This document shows positions 9,045 through 16,412 of a stretch of 64,000 nt of DNA, piece by piece (within the stretch, counting starts at the first letter, position 1; every line of letters starts with the position of its first letter). The stretch covers positions 2,630,001 through 2,694,000 of the forward strand of contig NZ_JAYESJ010000001.1 in NCBI RefSeq assembly GCF_034720595.1, given 5' to 3'. Made by a program: the position numbers and the translations under genes. This DNA is from Rhizobium sp. CC-YZS058 (GTDB taxonomy: Bacteria > Pseudomonadota > Alphaproteobacteria > Rhizobiales > Rhizobiaceae). The notes beneath the pieces were generated by a model. It was given only the letters and a program-made list of their open reading frames with translations, was not told the DNA's origin and did not search any database.

Positions 9045-9893
9045 ATGACCATCACCACCCAGAAGACCGTGACGTGCAACGGCGCCGAGATCCCGGCGCT
9101 CGGCTTCGGCACCTTCCGCATGCCGGGCGACGAGGTTCTGGCGATCGTGCCGAAGGCGATCCAGCTCGGCTTCCGCCATGTCGATACGGCGCAGATCTAC
9201 GGCAACGAAGCCGAGGTCGGCCTGGCGATCGAGCGCTCCGGCGTGCCGCGCAGCGAGATCTTTCTGACCACCAAGGTCTGGACCGACAAATATGCCCGCG
9301 GCAGCTTCATGGCCTCGGTCGAGGAAAGCCTGCGCAAGCTCAAGACCGACTATGTCGATCTGCTGCTCCTGCATTGGCCGGGTAGCCCCGTGCCGCTCGC
9401 CGAGCAGGTGGAGGGCCTGAACAAAGCGGTTCAGTCGGGCAAGGTCCGCCATGTCGGGGTGAGCAACTTCAACACGGCGCAGATGGACGAGGCTGCACGG
9501 CTGAGCGACGTGCCGCTCGTCACCAACCAGGTGGAGTATCACCCCTATCTCGACCAGCTGAAGGTGCTTGAGGATGCCGAACGCCTCGGCATGTCGATCA
9601 CCGCCTACTATGCCATGGCCGACGGTCGCGTGCCGAAGGATCCGGTGCTCAACGACATCGGCAGCCGGCATGGCAAGACGGCCGCTCAGGTGGTGCTGCG
9701 CTGGCTGATCCAGCAGCAGGGCGTCATCGCGCTGTCGAAAACTTCGACCGAGGAGCGCCTTGCCGAGAATTTTGGCATCTTCGACTTCCAGCTGTCGGCC
9801 GACGAGATGAAGGCGATTCATGCGCTGGCCAAGCCCGATGGCCGTATCGTCAGCCCGCAGGGGCTAGCCCCCGAATGGGACAAGGCGGCCTGA
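9045..9893 (+). CDS. aldo/keto reductase (2,5-diketogluconate reductase-like)
   Basis: NADPH-dependent cytoplasmic carbonyl reductase of 282 residues with the AKR barrel. The catalytic tetrad is visible: Asp in RHVDTAQIYG, Tyr in the same motif, Lys in LTTKVW and His in LLLLHWP. Further family marks are GVSNF and, at the cofactor site, IALSKTSTEERLAEN. It resembles the DkgB/YafB branch. The ATG at 9045 follows AAAGGA at good spacing; a long in-frame leader upstream is not family-like. It stands alone between hairpins at 8811-8843 and 9934-9966. The physiological substrate is uncertain. Confidence 0.87.
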   Translation: MTITTQKTVTCNGAEIPALGFGTFRMPGDEVLAIVPKAIQLGFRHVDTAQIYGNEAEVGLAIERSGVPRSEIFLTTKVWTDKYARGSFMASVEESLRKLKTDYVDLLLLHWPGSPVPLAEQVEGLNKAVQSGKVRHVGVSNFNTAQMDEAARLSDVPLVTNQVEYHPYLDQLKVLEDAERLGMSITAYYAMADGRVPKDPVLNDIGSRHGKTAAQVVLRWLIQQQGVIALSKTSTEERLAENFGIFDFQLSADEMKAIHALAKPDGRIVSPQGLAPEWDKAA

Positions 9894-9933
9894 GGCCGAA
9901 GGGACAGGATCATCGGCGCCCGAGGGCGCCCGG

Positions 9934-9966
9934 CGAAGGCCGGCTGAACTCCGCAGCCGGCCTTCG
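9934..9966. terminator. bidirectional hairpin between convergent genes
   Basis: Perfect 13-bp stem (left arm 9934-9946, CGAAGGCCGGCTG; right arm 9954-9966) with a 7-nt loop, placed between the convergent aldo/keto reductase and the small protein gene at 9978. It probably terminates both; there is no strong T-run. Confidence 0.65.
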
Positions 9967-9977
9967 GTGTTGAAGAT

Positions 9978-10370
9978 TCAGACGAACTGGCTCAAGCCCG
10001 GGACCGAGGCGACGACCTCATCGACCGTTTCCTCGCCAGCCTGCTCCTTGGCATAGCGGATCGTTTCCTTGGCGAGCGCCGTGATCTCGCCCATCGACAG
10101 GCCTTCGGCCATGAGCTGCTGGCCGAGCGCCATGACGCCGCCGCCGCCGACGGCCGAGAACATCTTGCCCAACAGTCCGCCGCCGCCCGAACCTTCGCCA
10201 TTGTAGCGCGCGACGAGATCGGCGGCGCCCGGCGTCTGTTCGATCATGCGGGCGACCGGCCCGTCGGCGGCTTCGCGCTGCAGGAAGCCCAGCATCATGC
10301 CGATCGCCTTTTCGGCAAGCGCCGGCTCGATGCCGACCGTATCGGCAACCCGCGTAACCAGTTCGTTCAT
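9978..10370 (-). CDS. conserved hypothetical protein (DUF2267/DUF2780-like)
   Basis: Protein of 130 residues with no membrane segment or signal peptide. The sequence has a helical N-terminal part (MNELVTRVADTVGIEPALAE), a glycine-rich hinge near residues 60-77 (GSGGGGLLGKMFSAVGGGG), and a C-terminal helical part ending VASVPGLSQFV. I recall similar small proteins in other rhizobia annotated as DUF2267 or DUF2780, but I cannot verify the family here. The start ATG at 10370 is followed by a normal reading; an AGGAG-type site lies about 6-10 nt upstream. Function unknown. It converges with the aldo/keto reductase. Confidence 0.75.
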   Translation of the reverse strand: MNELVTRVADTVGIEPALAEKAIGMMLGFLQREAADGPVARMIEQTPGAADLVARYNGEGSGGGGLLGKMFSAVGGGGVMALGQQLMAEGLSMGEITALAKETIRYAKEQAGEETVDEVVASVPGLSQFV

Positions 10371-10649
10371 GGCAGTCTCCTCTTGTCCCCGGCATGAGGC
10401 CGGGCCATCTTCGTCCGCGGCGCGCAGCGCGCCATGCAGATCGCCGGCGGATCATTTCACGAGCCTCGGCCGAAGACAAGGAAAGCGCCGAGGCAATGCG
10501 CTGCCGTCGTCCCGCCGGCTGCACGCGCCGCAGTTGCCGCTGGCGCGCCGCCCTTCTATAAGCGGGTGGTGACACTGACCAGCGAGCAGTGACCGTGCGG
10601 CGTCGGCTGCGGCCCGGACAAACAGGGTTCATCAGGGTGGAGGATTTCG

Positions 10650-12221
10650 ATGCTTGAAGACGGAAAGCTCTTTCTCGGCGCCAGCCGAAACCCGGACGAC
10701 ACGATCAACAAGGGCGAATATCTCGACCTGAAATTCGGCAACCGCCACGGTCTCGTCACCGGCGCCACCGGAACGGGCAAGACCGTGACGCTGCAGGTTC
10801 TGGCGGAGGGCTTCTCCAAGGCGGGCGTGCCGGTCTTCTGCGCAGACGTGAAGGGCGACCTCTCAGGCATTGCCGCTCTCGGCGAGGCGAAGGATTTTCT
10901 CCTCAAGCGCGCCGAGCAGATCGGCTTCAGCGAGTATGATGTCGAGCAGTTTCCGGTGATCTTCTGGGATCTCTACGGCGAGAAAGGCCACCGGGTCCGC
11001 ACCACCATGTCGGAGATGGGCCCGCTGCTCTTGTCCCGGCTGATGAACGCTTCGGATGCGCAGGAAGGCGTTCTCAACATCGCCTTCAAGCTCGCCGACG
11101 AGGGCGGCCTGCCGCTTCTAGACTTGAAGGACCTTCGGGCGCTGCTCACCTATATGGGCGAGAATGCGGGCGAGCTCTCGGCCAAGTTCGGCTTTATCTC
11201 CAAGGCCTCGGTCGGCTCCATTCAGCGCGAGTTGCTGATCCTCGAGCAGCAGGGCGCCGAGCATTTCTTTGGAGAGCCGGCGCTGAAGATCACCGATATC
11301 ATGCGCGTTGCCAATGATGGGCGCGGCGTCATTTCGGTTCTGGCCGCCGACAAGCTGATGATGAATCCGCGCCTCTACGGCACCTTCCTGCTCTGGCTGC
11401 TCTCTGAACTGTTCGAGGAACTGCCCGAGGTGGGCGACCCGGACAAGCCGCGGCTGGTCTTCTTCTTCGACGAGGCGCATCTCCTCTTCAACGACGCGCC
11501 GAAAATGCTGCTGGAGCGTGTCGAGCAGGTCGTGCGCCTGATCCGCTCCAAGGGCGTCGGCGTCTATTTCGTCACGCAGAACCCGCTCGACGTGCCGGAA
11601 ACCGTGCTCGCCCAGCTCGGCAACCGCGTGCAGCATGCGCTGCGCGCCTATACCCCGCGCGAGCAGAAGGCGGTGAAGACCGCGGCGGAGACCTTCCGCG
11701 CCAACCCCGCCTTCGATTGCGCCACCGCCATCACCGCGCTCGGCACCGGCGAGGCGCTGATTTCGACGCTTGAAGGCAAGGGCGCCCCCTCCATGGTCGA
11801 ACGCACCCTGATCCGCCCGCCCTCGGCGCGGGTCGGGCCGCTCAGCGAGGCGGAACGCCGCGAAAACCTGTCCAAGAGCCCCGTCGCCGGTCTCTATGAC
11901 GAGGATTACGACCGGGAATCCGCCTATGAGATCCTCGCCAAGCGGGCGGCCAAGGCGACCGAAGCGGCGGAAATGGCCCGCGAAGCCGCCTCCGACGAAG
12001 CCGCACCGGCGCCGGGCACCGCCTCCACCCGCTGGACGCTGCCGGGCTTCGGCGACGAGGCGCCCGCCCCTTCCCGCGCCGGAACGGCCGAGAAGCCGCG
12101 CAGCCGCGGATACCAGCGCGAGACGATTGCCGAGGCCGCGATGAAGACGGTGGCCCGCACCGTCGCCTCCTCGCTCGGCCGGGCCCTGGTGCGCGGCATC
12201 CTGGGCAGCCTTAAGCGCTGA
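10650..12221 (+). CDS. HerA/YjgR-type ATPase (DUF853)
   Basis: P-loop ATPase of 523 residues in the HerA/FtsK superfamily, matching the E. coli YjgR / DUF853 length and order. The Walker A motif GATGTGKT is at residues 38-45 and the Walker B stretch [13 protein letters not shown] at about 266-278. The sensor-like region [15 protein letters not shown] and arginine-bearing [14 protein letters not shown] follow. A low-complexity Ala/Glu-rich linker (about 430-490) precedes a basic C-terminal helix. The cellular role of YjgR proteins is not firmly established; DNA translocation is inferred from the fold. The ATG at 10650 is preceded by AGGGTGGAGG at suitable distance. It appears monocistronic. 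Confidence 0.87.
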   Translation: MLEDGKLFLGASRNPDDTINKGEYLDLKFGNRHGLVTGATGTGKTVTLQVLAEGFSKAGVPVFCADVKGDLSGIAALGEAKDFLLKRAEQIGFSEYDVEQFPVIFWDLYGEKGHRVRTTMSEMGPLLLSRLMNASDAQEGVLNIAFKLADEGGLPLLDLKDLRALLTYMGENAGELSAKFGFISKASVGSIQRELLILEQQGAEHFFGEPALKITDIMRVANDGRGVISVLAADKLMMNPRLYGTFLLWLLSELFEELPEVGDPDKPRLVFFFDEAHLLFNDAPKMLLERVEQVVRLIRSKGVGVYFVTQNPLDVPETVLAQLGNRVQHALRAYTPREQKAVKTAAETFRANPAFDCATAITALGTGEALISTLEGKGAPSMVERTLIRPPSARVGPLSEAERRENLSKSPVAGLYDEDYDRESAYEILAKRAAKATEAAEMAREAASDEAAPAPGTASTRWTLPGFGDEAPAPSRAGTAEKPRSRGYQRETIAEAAMKTVARTVASSLGRALVRGILGSLKR

Positions 12222-12360
12222 TTTTTGCGCCGGATTTCCCCCCGGCGCCTCCCTCTTCTACCAGGCCTTTTGCCCTGCCCTTTCAAGATGGTGCGGCAGG
12301 GGCCTCGCCTTGAGTCAAAAGCATGAAAATCACAGCCAAGACTTACGAAAACATGGGGCC

Positions 12361-12389
12361 TTGCAATTCTTGATCGAAGCGCCTATCTT
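12361..12389 (+). promoter_or_regulatory. predicted promoter of the cold-shock gene
   Basis: A -35-like TTGCAA (12361-12366) and a -10-like TATCTT (12384-12389) are separated by exactly 17 nt. Transcription would start near 12396, giving a leader of about 125 nt, in line with the long structured leaders of csp mRNAs. A small dyad CGTTC-TTAT-GAACG at 12472-12485 lies in this leader. Confidence 0.5.
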
Positions 12390-12519
12390 GTGTCCATCGA
12401 TCTTGTATTGGAGCTTTGCTCCCGCGCCGAGGCGCCACGTAATCTTCTCTTTCAACGTCGATCTCACTGCTCGTTCTTATGAACGGGCGATTACTCATCA
12501 CGACTGAAAGGGTTTCATC

Positions 12520-12729
12520 GTGGCTACCGGTACCGTCAAGTTCTTCAACACCACCAAGGGCTTCGGCTTCATCGCTCCGGACAACGGCGCATCCGACGTT
12601 TTCGTTCACATCTCGGCCGTTGAGCGCGCCGGCATGCGCACGCTGAACGAAGGCCAGAAGGTCAACTTCGAAGTTGTCCAGGACCGTCGCAGCGGCAAGT
12701 CCGCAGCTGACAACCTGAGCGCCGCCTAA
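12520..12729 (+). CDS. cspA: CspA-family cold-shock protein
   Basis: Nucleic-acid-binding OB-fold protein of 69 residues. RNP1 (KGFGFIAPD) and RNP2 (VFVHIS) are intact, and the length fits rhizobial Csp proteins. The start is GTG at 12520 ([10 protein letters not shown]), with AAAGGG upstream; the ATG-less start is common in the family. Probably an RNA chaperone that melts mRNA structure at low temperature or in stationary phase. It has its own promoter and a strong terminator at 12865-12894. Which of the several rhizobial Csp paralogues this is cannot be told. Confidence 0.93.
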   Translation: MATGTVKFFNTTKGFGFIAPDNGASDVFVHISAVERAGMRTLNEGQKVNFEVVQDRRSGKSAADNLSAA

Positions 12730-12864
12730 GTGGCAGGCTGAGCCTGCGCTGCCCGTCCGTACGGACGCAAGGCTGGCGCAAGGTTCGGCACGCAGGATTG
12801 TTCTGTTGTTTCCGGAAACCTGACCACGGATGGACTGGCAGGGTTCCGTCGAAACGACGTGAGG

Positions 12865-12894
12865 AAGGTCGGGGATTTCCCGGCCTTTTTTCTT
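12865..12894 (+). terminator. Rho-independent terminator of cspA
   Basis: Nine-pair stem (AAGGTCGGG with CCCGGCCTT, one T-G wobble) and a 5-nt loop, followed by a run of T residues to about 12896. It sits 135 nt after the cspA stop and is the clearest intrinsic terminator in this part of the window. Between the stop and the hairpin is a further small dyad, GTTTCCGGAAAC, at 12808-12819. Confidence 0.8.
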
Positions 12895-13053
12895 TTCGGG
12901 ACCTTCGATCCGGGCCACAGCGATCCCTCTCGCGCAGTCCGTTGCGGCAGCTCCGCTCCCGCCGCCCGTTTCAAGGTTCCGCATCATCGACCTGCACGCG
13001 TCTTCAAGCCCGTCATCCCCGACGCGCGGCGCTGCCCGAGGAGTGAAGCGCCA

Positions 13054-13278
13054 ATGACCCCCGCCGACACGCCGCCGAAGACCGAGCCGTCCCGCCGGTC
13101 GCATGGCGCCAAGGCCAGCCAGACCGACAGCGAGGCCCGGGCGATCATCGACAGCGAGGAACGCCAGCGCCGCATCAAGACCGAGCGCCTGCGCCAGGCC
13201 CGCATCGCCCAACAAGCCACCGAAATCCCAGCCCCGCCAAAGGCCAAGCCGAAGCGCAAGGCAGCGGTGAAGGCCTGA
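13054..13278 (+). CDS. small basic hypothetical protein
   Basis: Predicted cytoplasmic protein of 74 residues, rich in Arg, Lys, Ala and Glu, mostly helical and charged (SEARAIIDSEERQRRIKTERLRQAR), with a Lys/Pro/Ala tail. GAGGAG lies 12 nt upstream of the ATG. Similar short charged proteins are common in Rhizobiaceae, but I do not know a function. An upstream ATG at 12859 would add a leader that overlaps the cspA terminator and is unlikely. Confidence 0.55.
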   Translation: MTPADTPPKTEPSRRSHGAKASQTDSEARAIIDSEERQRRIKTERLRQARIAQQATEIPAPPKAKPKRKAAVKA

Positions 13279-13354
13279 GGCTGACCGGACGGCGAGAACC
13301 CAGCCGCGGTGGCAAGCACGCGGTCGTCGATCCGCCCGTTTCGCCTGGCCAAAA

Positions 13355-13531
13355 GACCCCCTCTGGCCTGCCGGCCATCTCCCCCACAAGGGGGGAGAGA
13401 CTGTGGGGTTGGCTTCGAGACCCTATTCGCCCGCTCTGAAATGAAGGCGACGCTTGCGGCCAAGTGTGGCAGGCGTTCGTCGCACGGTCTCTCCCCTTGT
13501 GGGGGAGATGGCCGGCAGGCCAGAGGGGGTC
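13355..13531. repeat. RIME-like palindromic element
   Basis: Two long arms in inverted orientation: left arm 13355-13401 and right arm 13487-13531. They are reverse complements except for a 2-nt difference in a G-run, and flank an 85-nt core. The arm contains CTGGCCTGCCGGCCATCTC and CCCCCACAAGGGG, the sequence of the rhizobial intergenic mosaic elements (RIME) found many times per genome. The element sits in the gap between the small basic gene and the VOC gene, whose stop is at 13609. Confidence 0.8.
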
Positions 13532-13608
13532 TTGCGCGCGTCGGTCACCGTCTTCGAGGGCTGAAGCGCATGCTGCGTCGGGCCATGCCACTGCGTGCCC
13601 CACCGCCC

Positions 13609-14406
13609 TCACCGGGTCGGGGCAACGAGGCTGAAGTGGGCGCCTTGGGGGTCGGTGGCGTTGACGATATAGGCCGGACCCGGCACTTCCTGCGGGCCGA
13701 AGATCACCGTGCCGCCGCCGAGCGCGATGCGGTCGACCGCGGCATCGAGTGCCGGGACCGCGACATAATAGGACCAGGCGACGGGACATTGCGGCTGGCG
13801 GGTCATCATGCCGCCGATCGCCAGCCCCTCATGGGCGAAGATGCGATAGGTGCCCATTGGCCCCATGTCCATGTCGCGCTCCTTCGTCCAGCCGAAGAGG
13901 GCGGAATAGAAGGCAAAGGCCTCCTCTCCATCACCGGCCTGCAGCTCGGCCCAACCGAGCTGGCCCGGCGCCATCACCGGCAGGACCGGCGGCGGCGGAT
14001 CCATCGGCAAAGGCGTCATGATGCAGAGGACGGCGCCATGCGGATCGCCGATGACGGCGAAGCGGCCGATGCCCGGAATATCCTCCGGCGGTCGGCGGAT
14101 ACTGCCGCCCTTCACCTCGGCCAGCGCAGCGGTGGCGTCGCAATCGTCAACGGCGACGTAACCCGTCCAGTTCGGCGGCACGCCCTCGCCCACGAGCGAG
14201 GCTGGCAGCGCCATCATGCCGGCGACCCCGACGGTCCCCGCCTCCCCCGGCAGGCCGGCTTCGAAGACAGTGTAGTCCGTCCCCTCCATAGGGCGCGACG
14301 ACCAGCCGACCACGTCGCCATAAAAGCGCGAGGCGCTCTCGACATCCGTCGTCATCAGCTCGATCCAGATGAATTTCCCGTGCACCCGCTCCAAGGTCCC
14401 CTCCAT
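13609..14406 (-). CDS. two-domain VOC (glyoxalase/dioxygenase fold) protein
   Basis: Protein of 265 residues made of two vicinal-oxygen-chelate modules: residues 1-125 (FIWIELMTTDVESASRFYGDVVGW) and 140-265 (LGWAELQAGDGEEAFAFYSALFGW). Each ends with the strand motif DPxGAxx (GDPHGAVLCIM and TDPQGAHFSLV). This is the family of the CFP-30B/lyase-like VOC proteins; a metal-binding His/Glu set is only partly visible, so the reaction is unknown. It is divergent from a MarR-type regulator with a 12-bp dyad between the starts, suggesting that the regulator controls it. Cytoplasmic. Confidence 0.82.
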   Translation of the reverse strand: MEGTLERVHGKFIWIELMTTDVESASRFYGDVVGWSSRPMEGTDYTVFEAGLPGEAGTVGVAGMMALPASLVGEGVPPNWTGYVAVDDCDATAALAEVKGGSIRRPPEDIPGIGRFAVIGDPHGAVLCIMTPLPMDPPPPVLPVMAPGQLGWAELQAGDGEEAFAFYSALFGWTKERDMDMGPMGTYRIFAHEGLAIGGMMTRQPQCPVAWSYYVAVPALDAAVDRIALGGGTVIFGPQEVPGPAYIVNATDPQGAHFSLVAPTR

Positions 14407-14431
14407 GCGAAAGCTTGGCTTGACATATTAC

Positions 14432-14443
14432 GTTGATATCAAC
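14432..14443. promoter_or_regulatory. probable MarR operator
   Basis: Perfect 12-bp palindrome GTTGATATCAAC in the 48-nt gap between the VOC gene and the MarR gene. A TTGACA-like -35 for the MarR gene is at 14420-14425, so the palindrome lies between -35 and -10 and could block the polymerase directly. Confidence 0.6.
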
Positions 14444-14454
14444 ACATATAACGC

Positions 14455-14922
14455 ATGTCAAACCGGTCCGATGCGCCGATCCGCCTCAGCTTTGAAACGA
14501 CGCTCCTCGTGCGCGACACCTGCCTCTGCCTGCATGCGCAGCGGGCGGCACGGGCCCTGGCGCGGCGCTTCGACGAGGCGCTGCGCCCGCTCAATCTTAC
14601 GAATGGGCAGTTCTCGCTGCTGATGGCACTGAACCGGCCGGAGCCGGTGGCGATGGGGCCGGTGGCGGCGCTGCTGGCCATGGACCGCACGACGCTGACC
14701 GCTGCGCTCAAGGTGCTGGAGCGGCGCGGCCTGCTGACGATCACGCCTGACCCGAAGGACAGGCGCGGCCGCAGGCTGGCGCTCACGGAGCCCGGCCGCG
14801 GCCTGCTCCGCGACGCCCTGCCGATCTGGCAGCGCGTGCATGGGGCGCTGGAAGCAGACCTGCCCGACGGGAACGCGACCCGACTGCGCCAGGATCTGGT
14901 GACGCTTGGCCGCCTGACCTGA
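14455..14922 (+). CDS. MarR-family transcriptional regulator
   Basis: Winged-helix regulator of 155 residues with the MarR order: N-terminal dimer helices (CLCLHAQRAARALARRFDEAL), recognition helix (MDRTTLTAALKVLERRGLL) and wing (TPDPKDRRGRRLALTEPG). Several Cys residues near position 23-25 (CLCLH) could be redox sensitive, which is speculative. The ATG at 14455 follows the -10 element so closely that the mRNA may be nearly leaderless. It is divergent from the VOC gene and probably represses it through the palindrome at 14432-14443. The ligand is unknown. Confidence 0.86.
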   Translation: MSNRSDAPIRLSFETTLLVRDTCLCLHAQRAARALARRFDEALRPLNLTNGQFSLLMALNRPEPVAMGPVAALLAMDRTTLTAALKVLERRGLLTITPDPKDRRGRRLALTEPGRGLLRDALPIWQRVHGALEADLPDGNATRLRQDLVTLGRLT

Positions 14923-14945
14923 TCAAGGTGCGGCACGAAGCAGAA

Positions 14946-14977
14946 AGCCCCGCCCTGCACGCCGGCAGGACGGGGCT
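14946..14977. terminator. hairpin between convergent MarR and ohr genes
   Basis: AGCCCCG-C-CCTGC pairs with GCAGG-A-CGGGGCT around a 6-nt loop, 24 nt after the MarR stop. It sits between convergent genes and can serve both; no long T-run. Confidence 0.55.
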
Positions 14978-15039
14978 CGAACGCGGCGACCGTTCTCGCC
15001 GCGCTCTGAACGAATGGGAAAACCCGGTCTTTCGAATGC

Positions 15040-15459
15040 TCAGGCGACGCTGACTTCGACTTCCGTCGCGGTGCGCATGGCGTGGCTGTAGGGGCAGACC
15101 TGATGCGCCTTGGCGACCAGGCGCTCGGCCGTTTCGCGATCGAGACCGGGAACATCGGCAAGCAGCGAGACTTCGATGCGGAAGCCGCCGTCGTCGCGGG
15201 TCGCGAAGCTCACGGTCGCGGTGACCTTGGCATCATCCGGAATCTTGACCTTTTCCTTGCCGGCAACATTTTTCAGCGCACCGAGGAAGCAGGCGGAGTA
15301 GCCGGCCGCAAAGAGCTGCTCGGGATTGGTGCCGGTGGCGCCATCGCCGCCGAGTTCCTTCGGCACGGTGAGGGTGACATCGAGAACGCCGTTGTCCGAC
15401 ACGGCGCGGCCCGCGCGGCCGCCGCTGGCAGTGGCCTTGGTGGTGTAGAGAATAGACAT
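15040..15459 (-). CDS. ohr: organic hydroperoxide resistance protein (Ohr, OsmC family)
   Basis: Thiol peroxidase of 139 residues that reduces organic and fatty-acid hydroperoxides using lipoylated proteins as electron donor. Both reactive cysteines are present: Cys57 in AAGYSACFLGAL and Cys122 in HQVCPYSHAMR. The conserved Arg18 and Glu47 that shape the active site are also visible. The length is typical of Ohr. The ATG at 15459 matches the family start MSILYTTKATASGGRAG. It is divergent from ohrR, and the dyad at 15595-15615 lies between them, so it should be induced by organic peroxides. Confidence 0.94.
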   Translation of the reverse strand: MSILYTTKATASGGRAGRAVSDNGVLDVTLTVPKELGGDGATGTNPEQLFAAGYSACFLGALKNVAGKEKVKIPDDAKVTATVSFATRDDGGFRIEVSLLADVPGLDRETAERLVAKAHQVCPYSHAMRTATEVEVSVA

Positions 15460-15594
15460 GGTCGTCTCCTTGATTATGGGTCGACGGATCGACGGGCGAA
15501 AAACTGTGAACGGATCGCGGCAAGAGCGCCTGGCACCGCACCGGCGGCATCCAGGTTCGTCAAACTCTCCCAACGCTGCGCCGGCATCTTGTTA

Positions 15595-15615
15595 GCGCAC
15601 AATTTCGTTGTGCGC
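15595..15615. promoter_or_regulatory. probable OhrR operator
   Basis: Palindrome with 8-bp arms GCGCACAA and TTGTGCGC and a 5-nt centre (TTTCG), between divergent ohr and ohrR. A second, weaker dyad CAATATG...CAAATTG follows at about 15615-15634. OhrR binds such sites as a dimer and leaves on oxidation of its Cys. Confidence 0.65.
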
Positions 15616-15666
15616 AATATGATTTTGCAAATTGATTTTTTCGGGTGAATGTGACAGAGTCCGCCC

Positions 15667-16200
15667 ATGATCAAGGCTCCCCTTACCAAGGTTGGACATG
15701 GCGCGAAGGCCGGGCATGGCGCGAAGGCCAGAGAGGCTGTGCGTGCCGGCGATGCGCCGCAGCCGGTGCTCGACCAGCATTTGTGCTTCGCCGTTTATTC
15801 GCTCGCCCATGCCTTCACCCGCGCCTACAAGCCGCTTTTGGAGGCCATGGGCGTCACCTATCCGCAATATCTCGTGCTTCTGGCGCTGTGGGAGCATGGG
15901 GACATGACCGTGCGGGAGATCGGCGACGCGCTGGGCCTTGACTCCGGCACGCTCTCTCCCCTTTTGAAGCGGTTGGAGGCCGCCGGTTTCGTCTCGCGCC
16001 AGCGCGACAAGGCGGACGAACGTCAGGTCATCGTCTCGCTGACCGACACCGGCCTCGCCCTGCGCGAGACGGCCGCCTCGGTCTTTACGCAGATCGGCGA
16101 AGCGACCGGGTGCACGCTGGACGAGGCATCGGCGCTGCGCGACGCCCTTGTCCGGGTCGCCGACCGGTTGAATGCCGGCAGCGTGTCGGACCCGCGCTGA
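15667..16200 (+). CDS. ohrR: MarR-family peroxide sensor OhrR
   Basis: Transcriptional repressor of 177 residues. The peroxidatic Cys is Cys40 in [16 protein letters not shown], the conserved sensor position near the N-terminus of the core. The winged helix has [21 protein letters not shown] and [25 protein letters not shown] further Cys late in the protein ([10 protein letters not shown]) would fit the two-Cys OhrR type. An unusual Lys/Gly/His leader of about 30 residues ([14 protein letters not shown]) comes from a tandem 18-nt duplication at about 15691-15726; a start nearer to 15770 would give the usual length. It is divergent from ohr and should repress it. Confidence 0.92.
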   Translation: MIKAPLTKVGHGAKAGHGAKAREAVRAGDAPQPVLDQHLCFAVYSLAHAFTRAYKPLLEAMGVTYPQYLVLLALWEHGDMTVREIGDALGLDSGTLSPLLKRLEAAGFVSRQRDKADERQVIVSLTDTGLALRETAASVFTQIGEATGCTLDEASALRDALVRVADRLNAGSVSDPR

Positions 16201-16412
16201 CCCTTACCCCAAGGTCGGGCGCAGCTTGCCTGCACCGTGCGCCGTTCCGTCATCCCGCACCGGCCCATAGTGCCCTCGGATCGATCAGCCCTTCGACCAA
16301 GGTCTCTGCAGACGGCATGGCAAGGGCCAGATAAGGTCACTTCTCAAGCGCCGCGCCCTGGCCTAGGCTCAGCCTGTCTTGCGGGCCTGGATGCAACAGG
16401 AGGTTGGTGGCG

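Noticed and set aside
12310..12507. 65-codon frame in the cspA leader
   Set aside because: No ribosome site, and it sits in the predicted 5' leader and promoter.
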